DNA from: Lachnospiraceae bacterium
GTDB lineage: Bacteria > Bacillota > Clostridia > Lachnospirales > Lachnospiraceae
Assembly (NCBI GenBank): GCA_009774175.1
Contig: VSNG01000004.1
Span: 114,942 to 178,941, forward strand
Length of the DNA: 64,000 nucleotides
Reading direction: 5' to 3'
In this document: positions 8,790 to 16,799 of the stretch, one piece after another
How positions within the stretch are numbered: position 1 is the stretch's first letter
Layout of the letters: every line of letters starts with the position of its first letter
Notes under the pieces: generated by a model
What the model saw: only the letters and a program-made list of their open reading frames with translations
Told to the model about the DNA's origin: nothing
The model's database searches: none
Position numbers and translations under genes: made by a program

Positions 8790-9851
8790 ATGGATAAGAC
8801 GTTTCGAAAAAATATAATTGCATATTTTATGGGAGCGGCAAAAAAACACAAGCTGTTGAAATATCCCTGTCTGGCGGCGATGTCAGTGTCTCTTTTATTT
8901 TATTATGCCGGAAGGCATTTTACCACAAACGGAAAACGTTATGCCAGTATGGTGTTTGTAGCTGCCTTTTTTATGAGCAGTTGCAGCTTCTCCTTTGCCG
9001 TGTTTGCGGAGCGTACCGGATTTGCCGGCGTGCAGGAGACTTACAGCGCCATAGTGGAGACGTCGGATGTTTCTCTGGCAGTTGTTGAGCCGGTAACACC
9101 GCCGGAGAAAGTGCTTCTGGATGAAACAGGGATAGTGACGGAGCATGAGGATGCGGAGATTGAGGCTTATACGCTGGATGATCTGCTGGAAAATCACGGC
9201 CAAATGGAAACCCATGATCATGAGGAAACAGCGCGTCAGGCGGATACGGAGCCGATTACGGATACAGAGACGCTGGCGTTTGATTCTTCTGACTGGAGGC
9301 TGACGCTGATCAACAAGCAGCATCCGATTCCCGACGAGTATGATTTCAAGCTTGGAACGTTTACTTCGGGTATGCGCTGTGACGAGAGGGTGATCGAAGA
9401 TCTGCTTCTCATGATGCAGGCGGCAAAGAGAGACGGACTGAATCTGGTTGTCAGATCTCCGTACAGAACCTCGGATCATCAGGAAGACAATTTTAACGGC
9501 AGAATCAAGTCCTATATGAAACAGGGACTTTCTTATATGGAAGCTTACAAAGTCACTTCAAGAGTCATTACGGTCCCCGGATGCAGCGAGCATGAGGTGG
9601 GGCTGGCGCTGGACATTACCTCCGACAGTTATATTCCGCTTTTGCAGGGGTTTGCCGATACGAAGGAGGGAGAGTGGCTGGAGGAGCACAGTCATGAGTA
9701 TGGGTTTATTCTGCGGTATCCTTCCGGGAAAGAATATATTACCGGTATTGAATATGAGCCCTGGCATTTTCGTTATGTAGGCAGGGAAGCGGCGGCAGTT
9801 ATGAAGACAGAGGATCTTTGTCTGGAAGAATTCTGGGATAAATATCTATAG
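8790..9851 (+). CDS. D-alanyl-D-alanine carboxypeptidase, M15 (VanY-type)
   Basis: A membrane-anchored peptidase that trims D-Ala-D-Ala ends of peptidoglycan stem peptides. After a basic N-terminus there are two hydrophobic stretches (about residues 25-40 and 55-75), an acidic linker, then the M15B zinc domain in the C-terminal half. The zinc-site motifs are SEHEVGLALDIT (His and Asp ligands) and EPWHFRYVG (catalytic Glu and His ligand), with the RSPYRT substrate loop before them. A TTG at 8778 would add four residues; ATG 8790 is preferred. Length is typical of anchored VanY-like enzymes. Confidence 0.9.
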   Translation: MDKTFRKNIIAYFMGAAKKHKLLKYPCLAAMSVSLLFYYAGRHFTTNGKRYASMVFVAAFFMSSCSFSFAVFAERTGFAGVQETYSAIVETSDVSLAVVEPVTPPEKVLLDETGIVTEHEDAEIEAYTLDDLLENHGQMETHDHEETARQADTEPITDTETLAFDSSDWRLTLINKQHPIPDEYDFKLGTFTSGMRCDERVIEDLLLMMQAAKRDGLNLVVRSPYRTSDHQEDNFNGRIKSYMKQGLSYMEAYKVTSRVITVPGCSEHEVGLALDITSDSYIPLLQGFADTKEGEWLEEHSHEYGFILRYPSGKEYITGIEYEPWHFRYVGREAAAVMKTEDLCLEEFWDKYL

Positions 9852-9877
9852 TTATTTTAAACTGGAAAGAGGACAAT

Positions 9878-11011
9878 ATGTATAAGATTTTAAAACAGGA
9901 AGGCAGGGCTAAGCGTGCTGAGTTTACGACTGTGCATGGCACGATACAGACCCCTGTCTTTATGAATGTAGGAACAGCGGCGGCCATTAAGGGCGCTGTG
10001 GCCACGGAGGATCTGGAAAAGATCGGAACTCAGGTGGAACTTTCCAATACCTACCATCTGCATGTGCGTCCGGGTGACCGGGTGATCAGGCAGTTGGGCG
10101 GACTGCATAAATTTATGTCCTGGGATAAACCGATTCTGACGGACTCAGGAGGTTTCCAGGTGTTTTCACTGGCGGGGCTTCGCAGGATAAAGGAAGAAGG
10201 GGTGTATTTCCATTCCCACATAGACGGACGGAAAATATTTATGGGCCCTGAGGAGAGTATGCAGATTCAATCCAATCTGGCGTCCACCATTGCCATGGCA
10301 TTTGATGAATGTCCGCCCAGCATGGCGGAAAGAAAGTACGTGGAGAATTCCGTGGCCCGGACAAGCAGATGGCTTGTGCGCTGTAAACAGGAGATGGCGC
10401 GTCTGAACGGGTTGGAAGATACCATTAATAAAAAACAGCTGCTATTCGGCATTAATCAGGGAGCGGTTTTTGATGATATCCGTATGGATCACGCCAGACG
10501 GATTGCGGAGCTTGACTGTGACGGTTACGCGCTTGGCGGTCTTGCGGTGGGGGAGAGCCACGAGCAGATGTATCATGTGATTGAGGAGACGGTGCCTTGT
10601 CTGCCGGTGGATAAACCTACTTATCTGATGGGAGTCGGGACACCGGCTAATATTCTGGAGGCAGTGGAGCGGGGGGTAGATTTCTTTGATTGCGTATATC
10701 CCTCGAGAAACGGAAGGCACGGACATCTTTATACCAATTTTGGAAAAATAAACCTTTTTAACGCCAGATATGAGCTTGACAATAGGCCTATTGAGGAGGG
10801 GTGCGCCTGTCCGGCATGCAGGAGATATTCACGCGCCTATATCAGACATTTGCTGAAAGCAAAGGAGATGCTTGGCATGCGCCTGTGCGTGCTGCACAAC
10901 CTTTTCTTCTATAATAAGATGATGGAGGAGATCAGAGACGCGCTGGACGAAGGACGATTTGCTTCCTATAAGAAACAAAAGCTTGAGGGGATGCAGAATG
11001 GGAAAGGTTGA
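9878..11011 (+). CDS. tgt: tRNA-guanine transglycosylase
   Basis: Exchanges guanine-34 of GUN-anticodon tRNAs for a queuosine precursor. The 377-residue protein is full length. It carries TPVFMNVGTAAAIKG near the start, the catalytic aspartate region LTDSGGFQVFSL, GGLAVGES in the middle, the second aspartate region with FDCVYPSRNGRHG, and the zinc site CACPACRRYSRAYIRHL followed by a His (VLHNLFFY). AGAGG lies before the ATG. It is followed by yajC, a neighbour seen widely in bacteria. Confidence 0.96.
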   Translation: MYKILKQEGRAKRAEFTTVHGTIQTPVFMNVGTAAAIKGAVATEDLEKIGTQVELSNTYHLHVRPGDRVIRQLGGLHKFMSWDKPILTDSGGFQVFSLAGLRRIKEEGVYFHSHIDGRKIFMGPEESMQIQSNLASTIAMAFDECPPSMAERKYVENSVARTSRWLVRCKQEMARLNGLEDTINKKQLLFGINQGAVFDDIRMDHARRIAELDCDGYALGGLAVGESHEQMYHVIEETVPCLPVDKPTYLMGVGTPANILEAVERGVDFFDCVYPSRNGRHGHLYTNFGKINLFNARYELDNRPIEEGCACPACRRYSRAYIRHLLKAKEMLGMRLCVLHNLFFYNKMMEEIRDALDEGRFASYKKQKLEGMQNGKG

Positions 11012-11030
11012 CGAAATTTTTAGAAGGGGC

Positions 11031-11059
11031 TTGTTTTTCCTGATTAAGTAGTGTATTAT
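11031..11059 (+). promoter_or_regulatory. Possible promoter of yajC
   Basis: TTGTTT (11031-11036), 17 bases, TATTAT (11054-11059), about 40 bases before the yajC ATG. Spacing is ideal; the -35 is imperfect. Confidence 0.45.
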
Positions 11060-11100
11060 ACGCTTTAGTATTTTATTGAAAGAATAACGGAGGAAACGAA

Positions 11101-11415
11101 ATGGGATTATTATTAACAGCTGATGCGGCGGCTGCCACGGGCGGCGGTCTGGTGATGGTTATCTATATTGTCATTATTGTGGCATTCATGTATTTTATTA
11201 TGATTCGTCCGCAGAAGAAGGAACAGAAGAGAATGGCGGCAATGCTGGCGGATATGGCTGTCGGGGACTGTGTTTTAACCAACAGCGGTTTCTATGGAAT
11301 TGTGATTGACATTACCGACGACACGGTTATCGTAGAGTTCGGCAGTAACAAAAACTGCCGTATTCCCATGCAGAAGACGGCCATTGCGCAGATTGAGAAG
11401 GCGGAAACGGAATAA
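11101..11415 (+). CDS. yajC: Preprotein translocase subunit YajC
   Basis: A 104-residue protein with one membrane helix (about residues 15-38, MVIYIVIIVAFMYFIMIRPQ) followed by the YajC signature RPQKKEQKRM and a small basic/beta cytoplasmic domain (GDCVLTNSGFYGIV). YajC associates with SecDF and the SecYEG channel during protein export. GGAGGAAACGA precedes the ATG. The gene sits after tgt as in many bacteria. Confidence 0.93.
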   Translation: MGLLLTADAAAATGGGLVMVIYIVIIVAFMYFIMIRPQKKEQKRMAAMLADMAVGDCVLTNSGFYGIVIDITDDTVIVEFGSNKNCRIPMQKTAIAQIEKAETE

Positions 11416-11473
11416 ATGGGTTGTAAAAGTAATACAACATAAATATCATTTCATTTTAAGGAGGAGTAGTTTT

Positions 11474-12067
11474 ATGAAGAGGAGAACAGTGAAAACTTTT
11501 TTGTGCGCAGCGTTATTAACGCTTGCCATGTCAGCAACAGCTTGTGGCGGTTCTGACAGCCCCAAAGAGAGCGAGGCTCCTGCGGTTGAAGAGGAAGCGC
11601 CTGCTGAGGAAGAGGCACCCGCAGAAGAGGAAGCGCCTGCTGAGGAAGAGGCACCCGCAGAAGAGGAAGCGCCTGCTGAGGAAGAGGCACCCGCAGAGGA
11701 GGAAGCGCCTGCTGAGGATGAGAGCGGCGCAAAGACGCTTGAGGAGTTCCTGAAAGAGGATCCGGCCGCAGAGAAGGAGCTTGAGGAGCAGGCTGCTGCA
11801 CAGGGCAATGAGGCAGTGGATATGGAGATCGAGGTAGTGGGAAACGATGTAATTTGCATAGCTACCTTTAAGGATTCCGTTGAGTTGCCGGAGAATGCGG
11901 TGGATACTCTGAGCGAGGGTATGGATACGATGGAGAGCGCTTTTTCTGCACTGGCAGGTGTGCTGGATGATTCAATCGGCGCTGAAAAAGGGACAGTTTC
12001 ATACGGTATCAGATACTGTGATTCCGACGGAAATGTTATTGTAGAAAAGAGCTATAGAGCAGAGTAA
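11474..12067 (+). CDS. Secreted Glu/Ala/Pro-repeat lipoprotein (DUF4854-like C-terminus)
   Basis: A 197-residue exported protein. The N-terminus is basic then hydrophobic (about residues 1-20), ending in SATACGG, an imperfect lipobox whose cysteine probably carries the lipid anchor. Residues about 30-85 are a repeated acidic linker of EEEAPA units encoded by 36-bp tandem repeats. The C-terminal 110 residues form a small alpha/beta domain (IEVVGNDVICIATFKDS) that reminds me of the DUF4854 family. The start at 11474 has AAGGAGGAG seven bases upstream; a longer frame would begin inside yajC. The function is unknown; the linker would span the cell wall. Confidence 0.75.
   Translation: MKRRTVKTFLCAALLTLAMSATACGGSDSPKESEAPAVEEEAPAEEEAPAEEEAPAEEEAPAEEEAPAEEEAPAEEEAPAEDESGAKTLEEFLKEDPAAEKELEEQAAAQGNEAVDMEIEVVGNDVICIATFKDSVELPENAVDTLSEGMDTMESAFSALAGVLDDSIGAEKGTVSYGIRYCDSDGNVIVEKSYRAE
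11589..11715 (+). repeat. 36-bp in-frame tandem repeats in the lipoprotein gene
   Basis: A unit coding EEEAPAEEEAPA (two slightly different 18-bp halves) is repeated about three and a half times with almost no change between copies. Near-identity at synonymous positions means recent expansion, so repeat number probably varies between strains. Confidence 0.85.
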
Positions 12068-12092
12068 ACAAAGAGCAAACAGAACTTATGTC

Positions 12093-12124
12093 AAAAAGCC
12101 GGCGCGCAAGCGGTCCGGCTTTTT
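12093..12124 (+). terminator. Rho-independent terminator after the lipoprotein gene
   Basis: AAAAAGCCGG (12093-12102) pairs with CCGGCTTTTT (12115-12124). Confidence 0.85.
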
Positions 12125-12151
12125 GAGGAATATATGGAATGGAGGAACCTT

Positions 12152-13237
12152 ATGGAGCTCAAAATCACCTGTATTCCCGGTGACGGGATCGGACCGGAAA
12201 TTGTGGCTGAGGCAAAGAAAGTGCTGGATGCGGTGGCGAAAAAATACGGACATGACATGCAGTATACAGATATTCTGATGGGAGGCGCATCCATCGACGT
12301 GCACGGCGTACCGCTGACAGACGAGGCGGTGGCAACTGCAAAAAGTGCGGATGCAGTGCTGATGGGCTCTATCGGCGGCGATACCACCACTTCTCCCTGG
12401 TATAAGCTCCCGCCCAATCTGCGGCCGGAGGCAGGACTTCTGGGGATTCGTAAGGCGTTAAATCTTTTTGCCAATCTGCGGCCGGCGGTTTTGTATGAAG
12501 AGCTGGCCCAGGCCTGTCCGCTGAAACAGGAGATATCCGAAACCGGCTTTGACATGCTTATTATGAGAGAACTGACGGGCGGCCTGTATTTTGGCGAGCG
12601 AAAGACTGTGGAGGAGAACGGCGTGAGGAAGGCCATAGATACGCTGACCTACGACGAGAATGAAATTCGCCGGATCGCCGTCAAAGGTTTTGATATTGCC
12701 AGAAAGCGCAGAAAGAAAGTGACCAGTGTGGATAAGGCCAATGTTCTGGATTCCTCCAGACTTTGGCGCGCTGTTGTGGAAGAGGTGGCAAAAGACTACC
12801 CTGACGTGACATTAGAACATATGCTGGTTGATAACTGCGCCATGCAGCTTGTGAAGGATCCGGCCCAGTTTGATGTGATTTTGACGGAGAATATGTTCGG
12901 GGATATTCTTTCCGACGAGGCAAGTATGGTGACCGGCTCCATCGGCATGCTGGCTTCCGCGTCCTTAAACGATACGAAATTCGGCCTGTATGAACCAAGC
13001 CACGGGTCTGCGCCTGATATTGCCGGTAAGGACATGGCAAATCCGATTGCTACCATTCTTTCGGCTTCCATGATGCTTCGCTACAGCTTTGATCTGGACA
13101 AAGAGGCGGATGTCATTGACGGGGCGGTAAAGCAGGTGCTGCGTGACGGGTATCGCACGGGCGATATCATGTCCGAGGGCTGTGAGAAGGTCGGCTGTAA
13201 GAGAATGGGCGATCTGATCGTAGAAAGAGTCAAATAA
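12152..13237 (+). CDS. leuB: 3-isopropylmalate dehydrogenase
   Basis: Oxidatively decarboxylates 3-isopropylmalate with NAD in leucine synthesis. The 361-residue product carries PGDGIGPEI at the N-terminus, LLGIRKALNLFANLRPA, the substrate arginine/tyrosine region RELTGGLYFGERK, DKANVLDSSRLWR, and the metal aspartates in TENMFGDILSDEASM, then EPSHGSAPDIAGK. The ATG at 12152 is chosen because TGGAGGAACCTT is directly upstream; the ATG at 12134 overlaps that site. It is not flanked by leuCD here but lies near ilvD and ilvB, giving a loose branched-chain region. Confidence 0.96.
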   Translation: MELKITCIPGDGIGPEIVAEAKKVLDAVAKKYGHDMQYTDILMGGASIDVHGVPLTDEAVATAKSADAVLMGSIGGDTTTSPWYKLPPNLRPEAGLLGIRKALNLFANLRPAVLYEELAQACPLKQEISETGFDMLIMRELTGGLYFGERKTVEENGVRKAIDTLTYDENEIRRIAVKGFDIARKRRKKVTSVDKANVLDSSRLWRAVVEEVAKDYPDVTLEHMLVDNCAMQLVKDPAQFDVILTENMFGDILSDEASMVTGSIGMLASASLNDTKFGLYEPSHGSAPDIAGKDMANPIATILSASMMLRYSFDLDKEADVIDGAVKQVLRDGYRTGDIMSEGCEKVGCKRMGDLIVERVK

Positions 13238-13241
13238 TACC

Positions 13242-14843
13242 ATGCGTTACTTTTTGAGCAGTCATGGAAAAAAGGAAACTGTGGTTTTTCTGCTGTTTTT
13301 CCTTGTGATGGCCGTCTATTACGGGTGTCGGATGTTTACCCTGACGCCCTGGTATGACGAGCTGTATACTTATTTTTATTTTATCAGCAGAGGCCCGATA
13401 TATGCGGCGATTCACTGGCCTCTGCCCAATAATCATGTGGGCTATTCCACGCTCTCAGCCTGTTTGGGGATATTTGGATGCGCACCTGTAGCCCTTCGTG
13501 GTGTATCCTGTTTTTGCAGTCTGGGAAGTCTGATTCTTCTGTATCGAATTTCAAAAAAATGGTTTGCGGGCATTGTGACGCTAATTCCCGTGCTTCTGTT
13601 TGCGGGAATGTATGGAGTCAATCAGCTGGCAGTGCAGGGCAGAGGCTATGCGCTTGTGACCTTTTGTTATCTTGCTGCAATGCTGTCTTTGCATCATATC
13701 ATAGTGGAGAAATCAGATAACAAGCGTAATTATATAATTTTCGGACTGTCACTTGTGATCTCCCTCTGGACGATCCCAAGCAGTTTGTATATGGTAATGC
13801 CGGTCTGCCTGATCGGGGGGCTTGTCCTTCTTCTGGATCGGGATTACAGACGGCTTATCAGGCTGGTTGTCACTTCCCTTGTGAGCGCGGTGTGTACGGC
13901 GGGCATCTATTGTCTGTTGTGGCTGGCGATCGGTTCCAATCTGATCACAAAGATACCGGACGGGCCCCTTTATCAGGCGAGGCATATTGATGTGATTCTC
14001 CACAGGCCCTTTGAGGCCCTTGCCGAGGGGATGGAGTACATGCTTGCCACGCCCTATATCCAGAGTATGACAAGACAGGAGTTTAACGGGCAGGCAGGAC
14101 ACTGGATACAGACGCTGTTTGGCACGCAGCTGGCTCCCATGTGGGGGCTTACGGGAAATATCATGTGCCTTTTGCTTGCGATCGGACTTGCCGCCGCGGT
14201 TGTCTGTCTTGTCAGAAGGCCGAAAAAGGCTTTTTTAGAGTGGTATTTTCTGTTGACGGCGGTTCTTTTGACGCTGGCCCTCCTCATACAGTGTAAGCTT
14301 CCCTATCAGCGGGTGTTTTCCTTTCTCGGTGTGTGGGCGGCGCTTCTTATGGGGTGGCTTGTACAGAAGACGGTTTTGCTGCTGCATGGGGAATCCGATT
14401 TTGGATGGAGACAGAGAGTAGGAAAGGCCGTTATGGTTCTGGCTTATCTTGCAGCGGGCGTTTCCTGGGCTTTTGTGTTGGCGGATATGACCCCTTACAG
14501 TAAGCGCGACGAGCTGCTTGCGGATGCCTGTATGCAGATTGACATGGAAGAGACGGATGTTTTGGCGGTGACGGACTGTGATCAGGAGTACCTGTTTTTG
14601 TATCTCTATGGACAGCAGGACATATCGGTTACAAGGGATATGGAGGCGGCGGACATAGTGATTCTTGACAAGGCGCTGCTTGGTATTCCCTATGGGTACA
14701 GGGAAGGGCCGGAAGAGTGGAAATTCTATCTGACGGCGGAGGATGTGGCCGCCCATGCGCAATATCTGGAAGAAAATATGACACAGGTCTATGAAAACTG
14801 GCAATTTGTCCTGTTAGAGCGAAAGCAAGCGCGAACAGAGTGA
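13242..14843 (+). CDS. Polytopic membrane glycosyltransferase-like protein (GT39/GT-C type)
   Basis: A 533-residue protein with about ten hydrophobic helices and a short C-terminal soluble part. Near the N-terminus, after the first helix, is TPWYDELYTYFYF, the acidic DE-type loop of GT-C enzymes that take sugar from a lipid phosphate carrier. It starts four bases after leuB stops and has a weak ribosome-binding site, so it may be translated by coupling. No close named family is evident; O-mannosyl- or arabinosyl-type transfer at the outer membrane face is inference. Confidence 0.6.
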   Translation: MRYFLSSHGKKETVVFLLFFLVMAVYYGCRMFTLTPWYDELYTYFYFISRGPIYAAIHWPLPNNHVGYSTLSACLGIFGCAPVALRGVSCFCSLGSLILLYRISKKWFAGIVTLIPVLLFAGMYGVNQLAVQGRGYALVTFCYLAAMLSLHHIIVEKSDNKRNYIIFGLSLVISLWTIPSSLYMVMPVCLIGGLVLLLDRDYRRLIRLVVTSLVSAVCTAGIYCLLWLAIGSNLITKIPDGPLYQARHIDVILHRPFEALAEGMEYMLATPYIQSMTRQEFNGQAGHWIQTLFGTQLAPMWGLTGNIMCLLLAIGLAAAVVCLVRRPKKAFLEWYFLLTAVLLTLALLIQCKLPYQRVFSFLGVWAALLMGWLVQKTVLLLHGESDFGWRQRVGKAVMVLAYLAAGVSWAFVLADMTPYSKRDELLADACMQIDMEETDVLAVTDCDQEYLFLYLYGQQDISVTRDMEAADIVILDKALLGIPYGYREGPEEWKFYLTAEDVAAHAQYLEENMTQVYENWQFVLLERKQARTE

Positions 14844-14896
14844 GCATTTGGTTTCGCCTGACAGGACAGCGAAAAAATCTAAGAGCACGAAGTGCG

Positions 14897-15018
14897 GCAG
14901 ACGCGGAGCGGCTGGATTTTTGAGCTTGAAAGTTAAGACAAAAGCAGACGCGGAGCGGCTGGATTTTTGAGCTTGAAAGTTAAGGCAAAAGCAGACGCGG
15001 AGCGGCTGGATTTTGAGC
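14897..15018 (+). repeat. 47-bp direct tandem repeat, about 2.6 copies
   Basis: Copies begin at 14897, 14944 and 14991, each starting GCAGACGCGGAGCGGCTGG and continuing TTTTTGAGCTTGAAAGTTAA. Copies one and two differ at about one position; the third breaks off after TTTTGAGC. It fills the leader between the membrane glycosyltransferase gene and ilvD. There are no spacers, so it is not a CRISPR. Confidence 0.85.
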
Positions 15019-15060
15019 CTAGAGCCGGGCTTATAAATATAAAACAGGAGGAAAGCGATT

Positions 15061-16737
15061 ATGAGAAGTGACAACGTAAAGGCGGGTGTACAGCAGGCGC
15101 CTCACAGAAGTTTATTTAATGCCCTTGGTTTTACAAAGGAGGAGATGGAACGCCCCATGGTGGGAATTGTCAGCTCCTACAATGAGATTGTGCCGGGGCA
15201 TATGAATCTGGATAAAATTGTGGAGGCGGTAAAAATGGGCGTGGCGGAAGCCGGCGGCGTGCCGGTGGTATTTCCGGCTATCGCGGTCTGCGACGGTATT
15301 GCCATGGGCCATATCGGCATGAAGTATTCTTTGGTGACCAGAGACCTGATTGCCGACTCTACGGAGTGTATGGCGCTCGCGCATCAGTTTGACGCATTGG
15401 TGATGGTGCCTAACTGTGATAAAAACGTCCCCGGCCTTCTGATGGCGGCGGCCCGTATCAATGTGCCGACTGTTTTTGTATCCGGCGGCCCTATGCTCGC
15501 CGGTCACGTAAAGGGACAGAAGAGAAGCCTCTCTTCCATGTTCGAGGCGGTGGGCTCTCATGCGGCCGGAACGCTTTCGGACGAGGAGCTTCTGGAGTTT
15601 GAGGAAAAGACCTGTCCTACCTGCGGTTCCTGCTCCGGTATGTATACGGCCAATTCCATGAACTGCCTGACTGAGGCGCTGGGCATGGGCCTTCGCGGCA
15701 ACGGAACGATTCCTGCGGTTTATTCCGAGCGGATCAAGCTGGCGAAGCATGCGGGTATGGCGGTGATGAAGCTTCTGGAAAAGAATATCAGACCCAGAGA
15801 TATTATGACGAAGGACGCTGTCTTAAATGCGCTTACAGTAGATATGGCGCTTGGCTGCTCTACCAACTCCATGCTGCATCTGCCTGCCATCGCTCATGAA
15901 GTGGGATTTGATTTTGACATTTCCTTTGCCAATGAGATCAGCGAAAAGACTCCCAATGTGTGTCATCTGGCTCCGGCGGGCCCCACTTATATGGAAGATC
16001 TGAACGAAGCAGGCGGCGTTTATGCGGTAATGAAGGAGCTTGCGGATATCGGCCTGCTTCATACGGACTGCATGACGGTTACGGGTGAGACGATTGGCGA
16101 AAATATTAAGGATGCCGCAAATAAAAATACAGATGTTATTCGCACAGTGGAAAATCCTTACAGTAAGACCGGCGGACTGGCAGTGCTGAAAGGAAATCTT
16201 GCGCCTGACGGCAGCGTGGTGAAGCGTTCCGCCGTGGTGGAAGAGATGATGGTTCACGAGGGCCCGGCCCGTGTGTTTGAATGTGAGGAAGACGCCATTG
16301 ACGCCATCAAGGGCGGAAAAATTGTGGCAGGGGACGTGGTGGTGATCCGCTATGAAGGCCCGAAAGGCGGCCCCGGAATGCGGGAGATGTTAAATCCCAC
16401 TTCGGCTATTGCCGGTATGGGTCTTGGCTCCAGCGTGGCGCTGATCACAGACGGCCGTTTTTCCGGCGCTTCCAGAGGAGCTTCTATTGGCCATGTATCG
16501 CCTGAGGCTGCGGTGGGCGGCCCTATCGCGTTGGTGGAAGAAGGCGATATCATCAGTATTGATATTCCCAATATGAAACTGGATGTGAAGGTGTCTGAGG
16601 AAGAGCTGGCGGCGAGGAAGGCAAAATGGCAGCCAAGGGAGCCGAAAGTGACAAGCGGCTATCTTGCCAGATACCGGGAGATGGTGACAAGCGGTAACAG
16701 AGGCGCGATTCTGGAAATTCCCGCGGGCGGTAACTGA
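15061..16737 (+). CDS. ilvD: Dihydroxy-acid dehydratase
   Basis: Dehydrates dihydroxy acids to the keto acids of valine and isoleucine, using an Fe-S cluster. The 558-residue protein is full length. The cluster cysteines lie in VPNCDKNVPG and TCPTCGSCSGMYTANSMN, with further family blocks GCSTNSMLHLPAIAHE, GLAVLKGNLAPDGSVVK, RYEGPKGGPGMREML and TDGRFSGASRGASIGHVSPEA. AGGAGG lies before the ATG. It forms an operon-like pair with ilvB 62 bp downstream. The 47-bp repeats sit in its leader. Confidence 0.97.
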   Translation: MRSDNVKAGVQQAPHRSLFNALGFTKEEMERPMVGIVSSYNEIVPGHMNLDKIVEAVKMGVAEAGGVPVVFPAIAVCDGIAMGHIGMKYSLVTRDLIADSTECMALAHQFDALVMVPNCDKNVPGLLMAAARINVPTVFVSGGPMLAGHVKGQKRSLSSMFEAVGSHAAGTLSDEELLEFEEKTCPTCGSCSGMYTANSMNCLTEALGMGLRGNGTIPAVYSERIKLAKHAGMAVMKLLEKNIRPRDIMTKDAVLNALTVDMALGCSTNSMLHLPAIAHEVGFDFDISFANEISEKTPNVCHLAPAGPTYMEDLNEAGGVYAVMKELADIGLLHTDCMTVTGETIGENIKDAANKNTDVIRTVENPYSKTGGLAVLKGNLAPDGSVVKRSAVVEEMMVHEGPARVFECEEDAIDAIKGGKIVAGDVVVIRYEGPKGGPGMREMLNPTSAIAGMGLGSSVALITDGRFSGASRGASIGHVSPEAAVGGPIALVEEGDIISIDIPNMKLDVKVSEEELAARKAKWQPREPKVTSGYLARYREMVTSGNRGAILEIPAGGN

Positions 16738-16799
16738 TGGAGGAAAAGATTGAAAAATAAGTCTGATGAGCTTGATTTTCAGTCGGAATGGAGGAAGAC

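Noticed and set aside
14897..15018. Possible CRISPR array
   Set aside because: The repeats abut without spacers and no cas genes are present, so they are plain tandem repeats.
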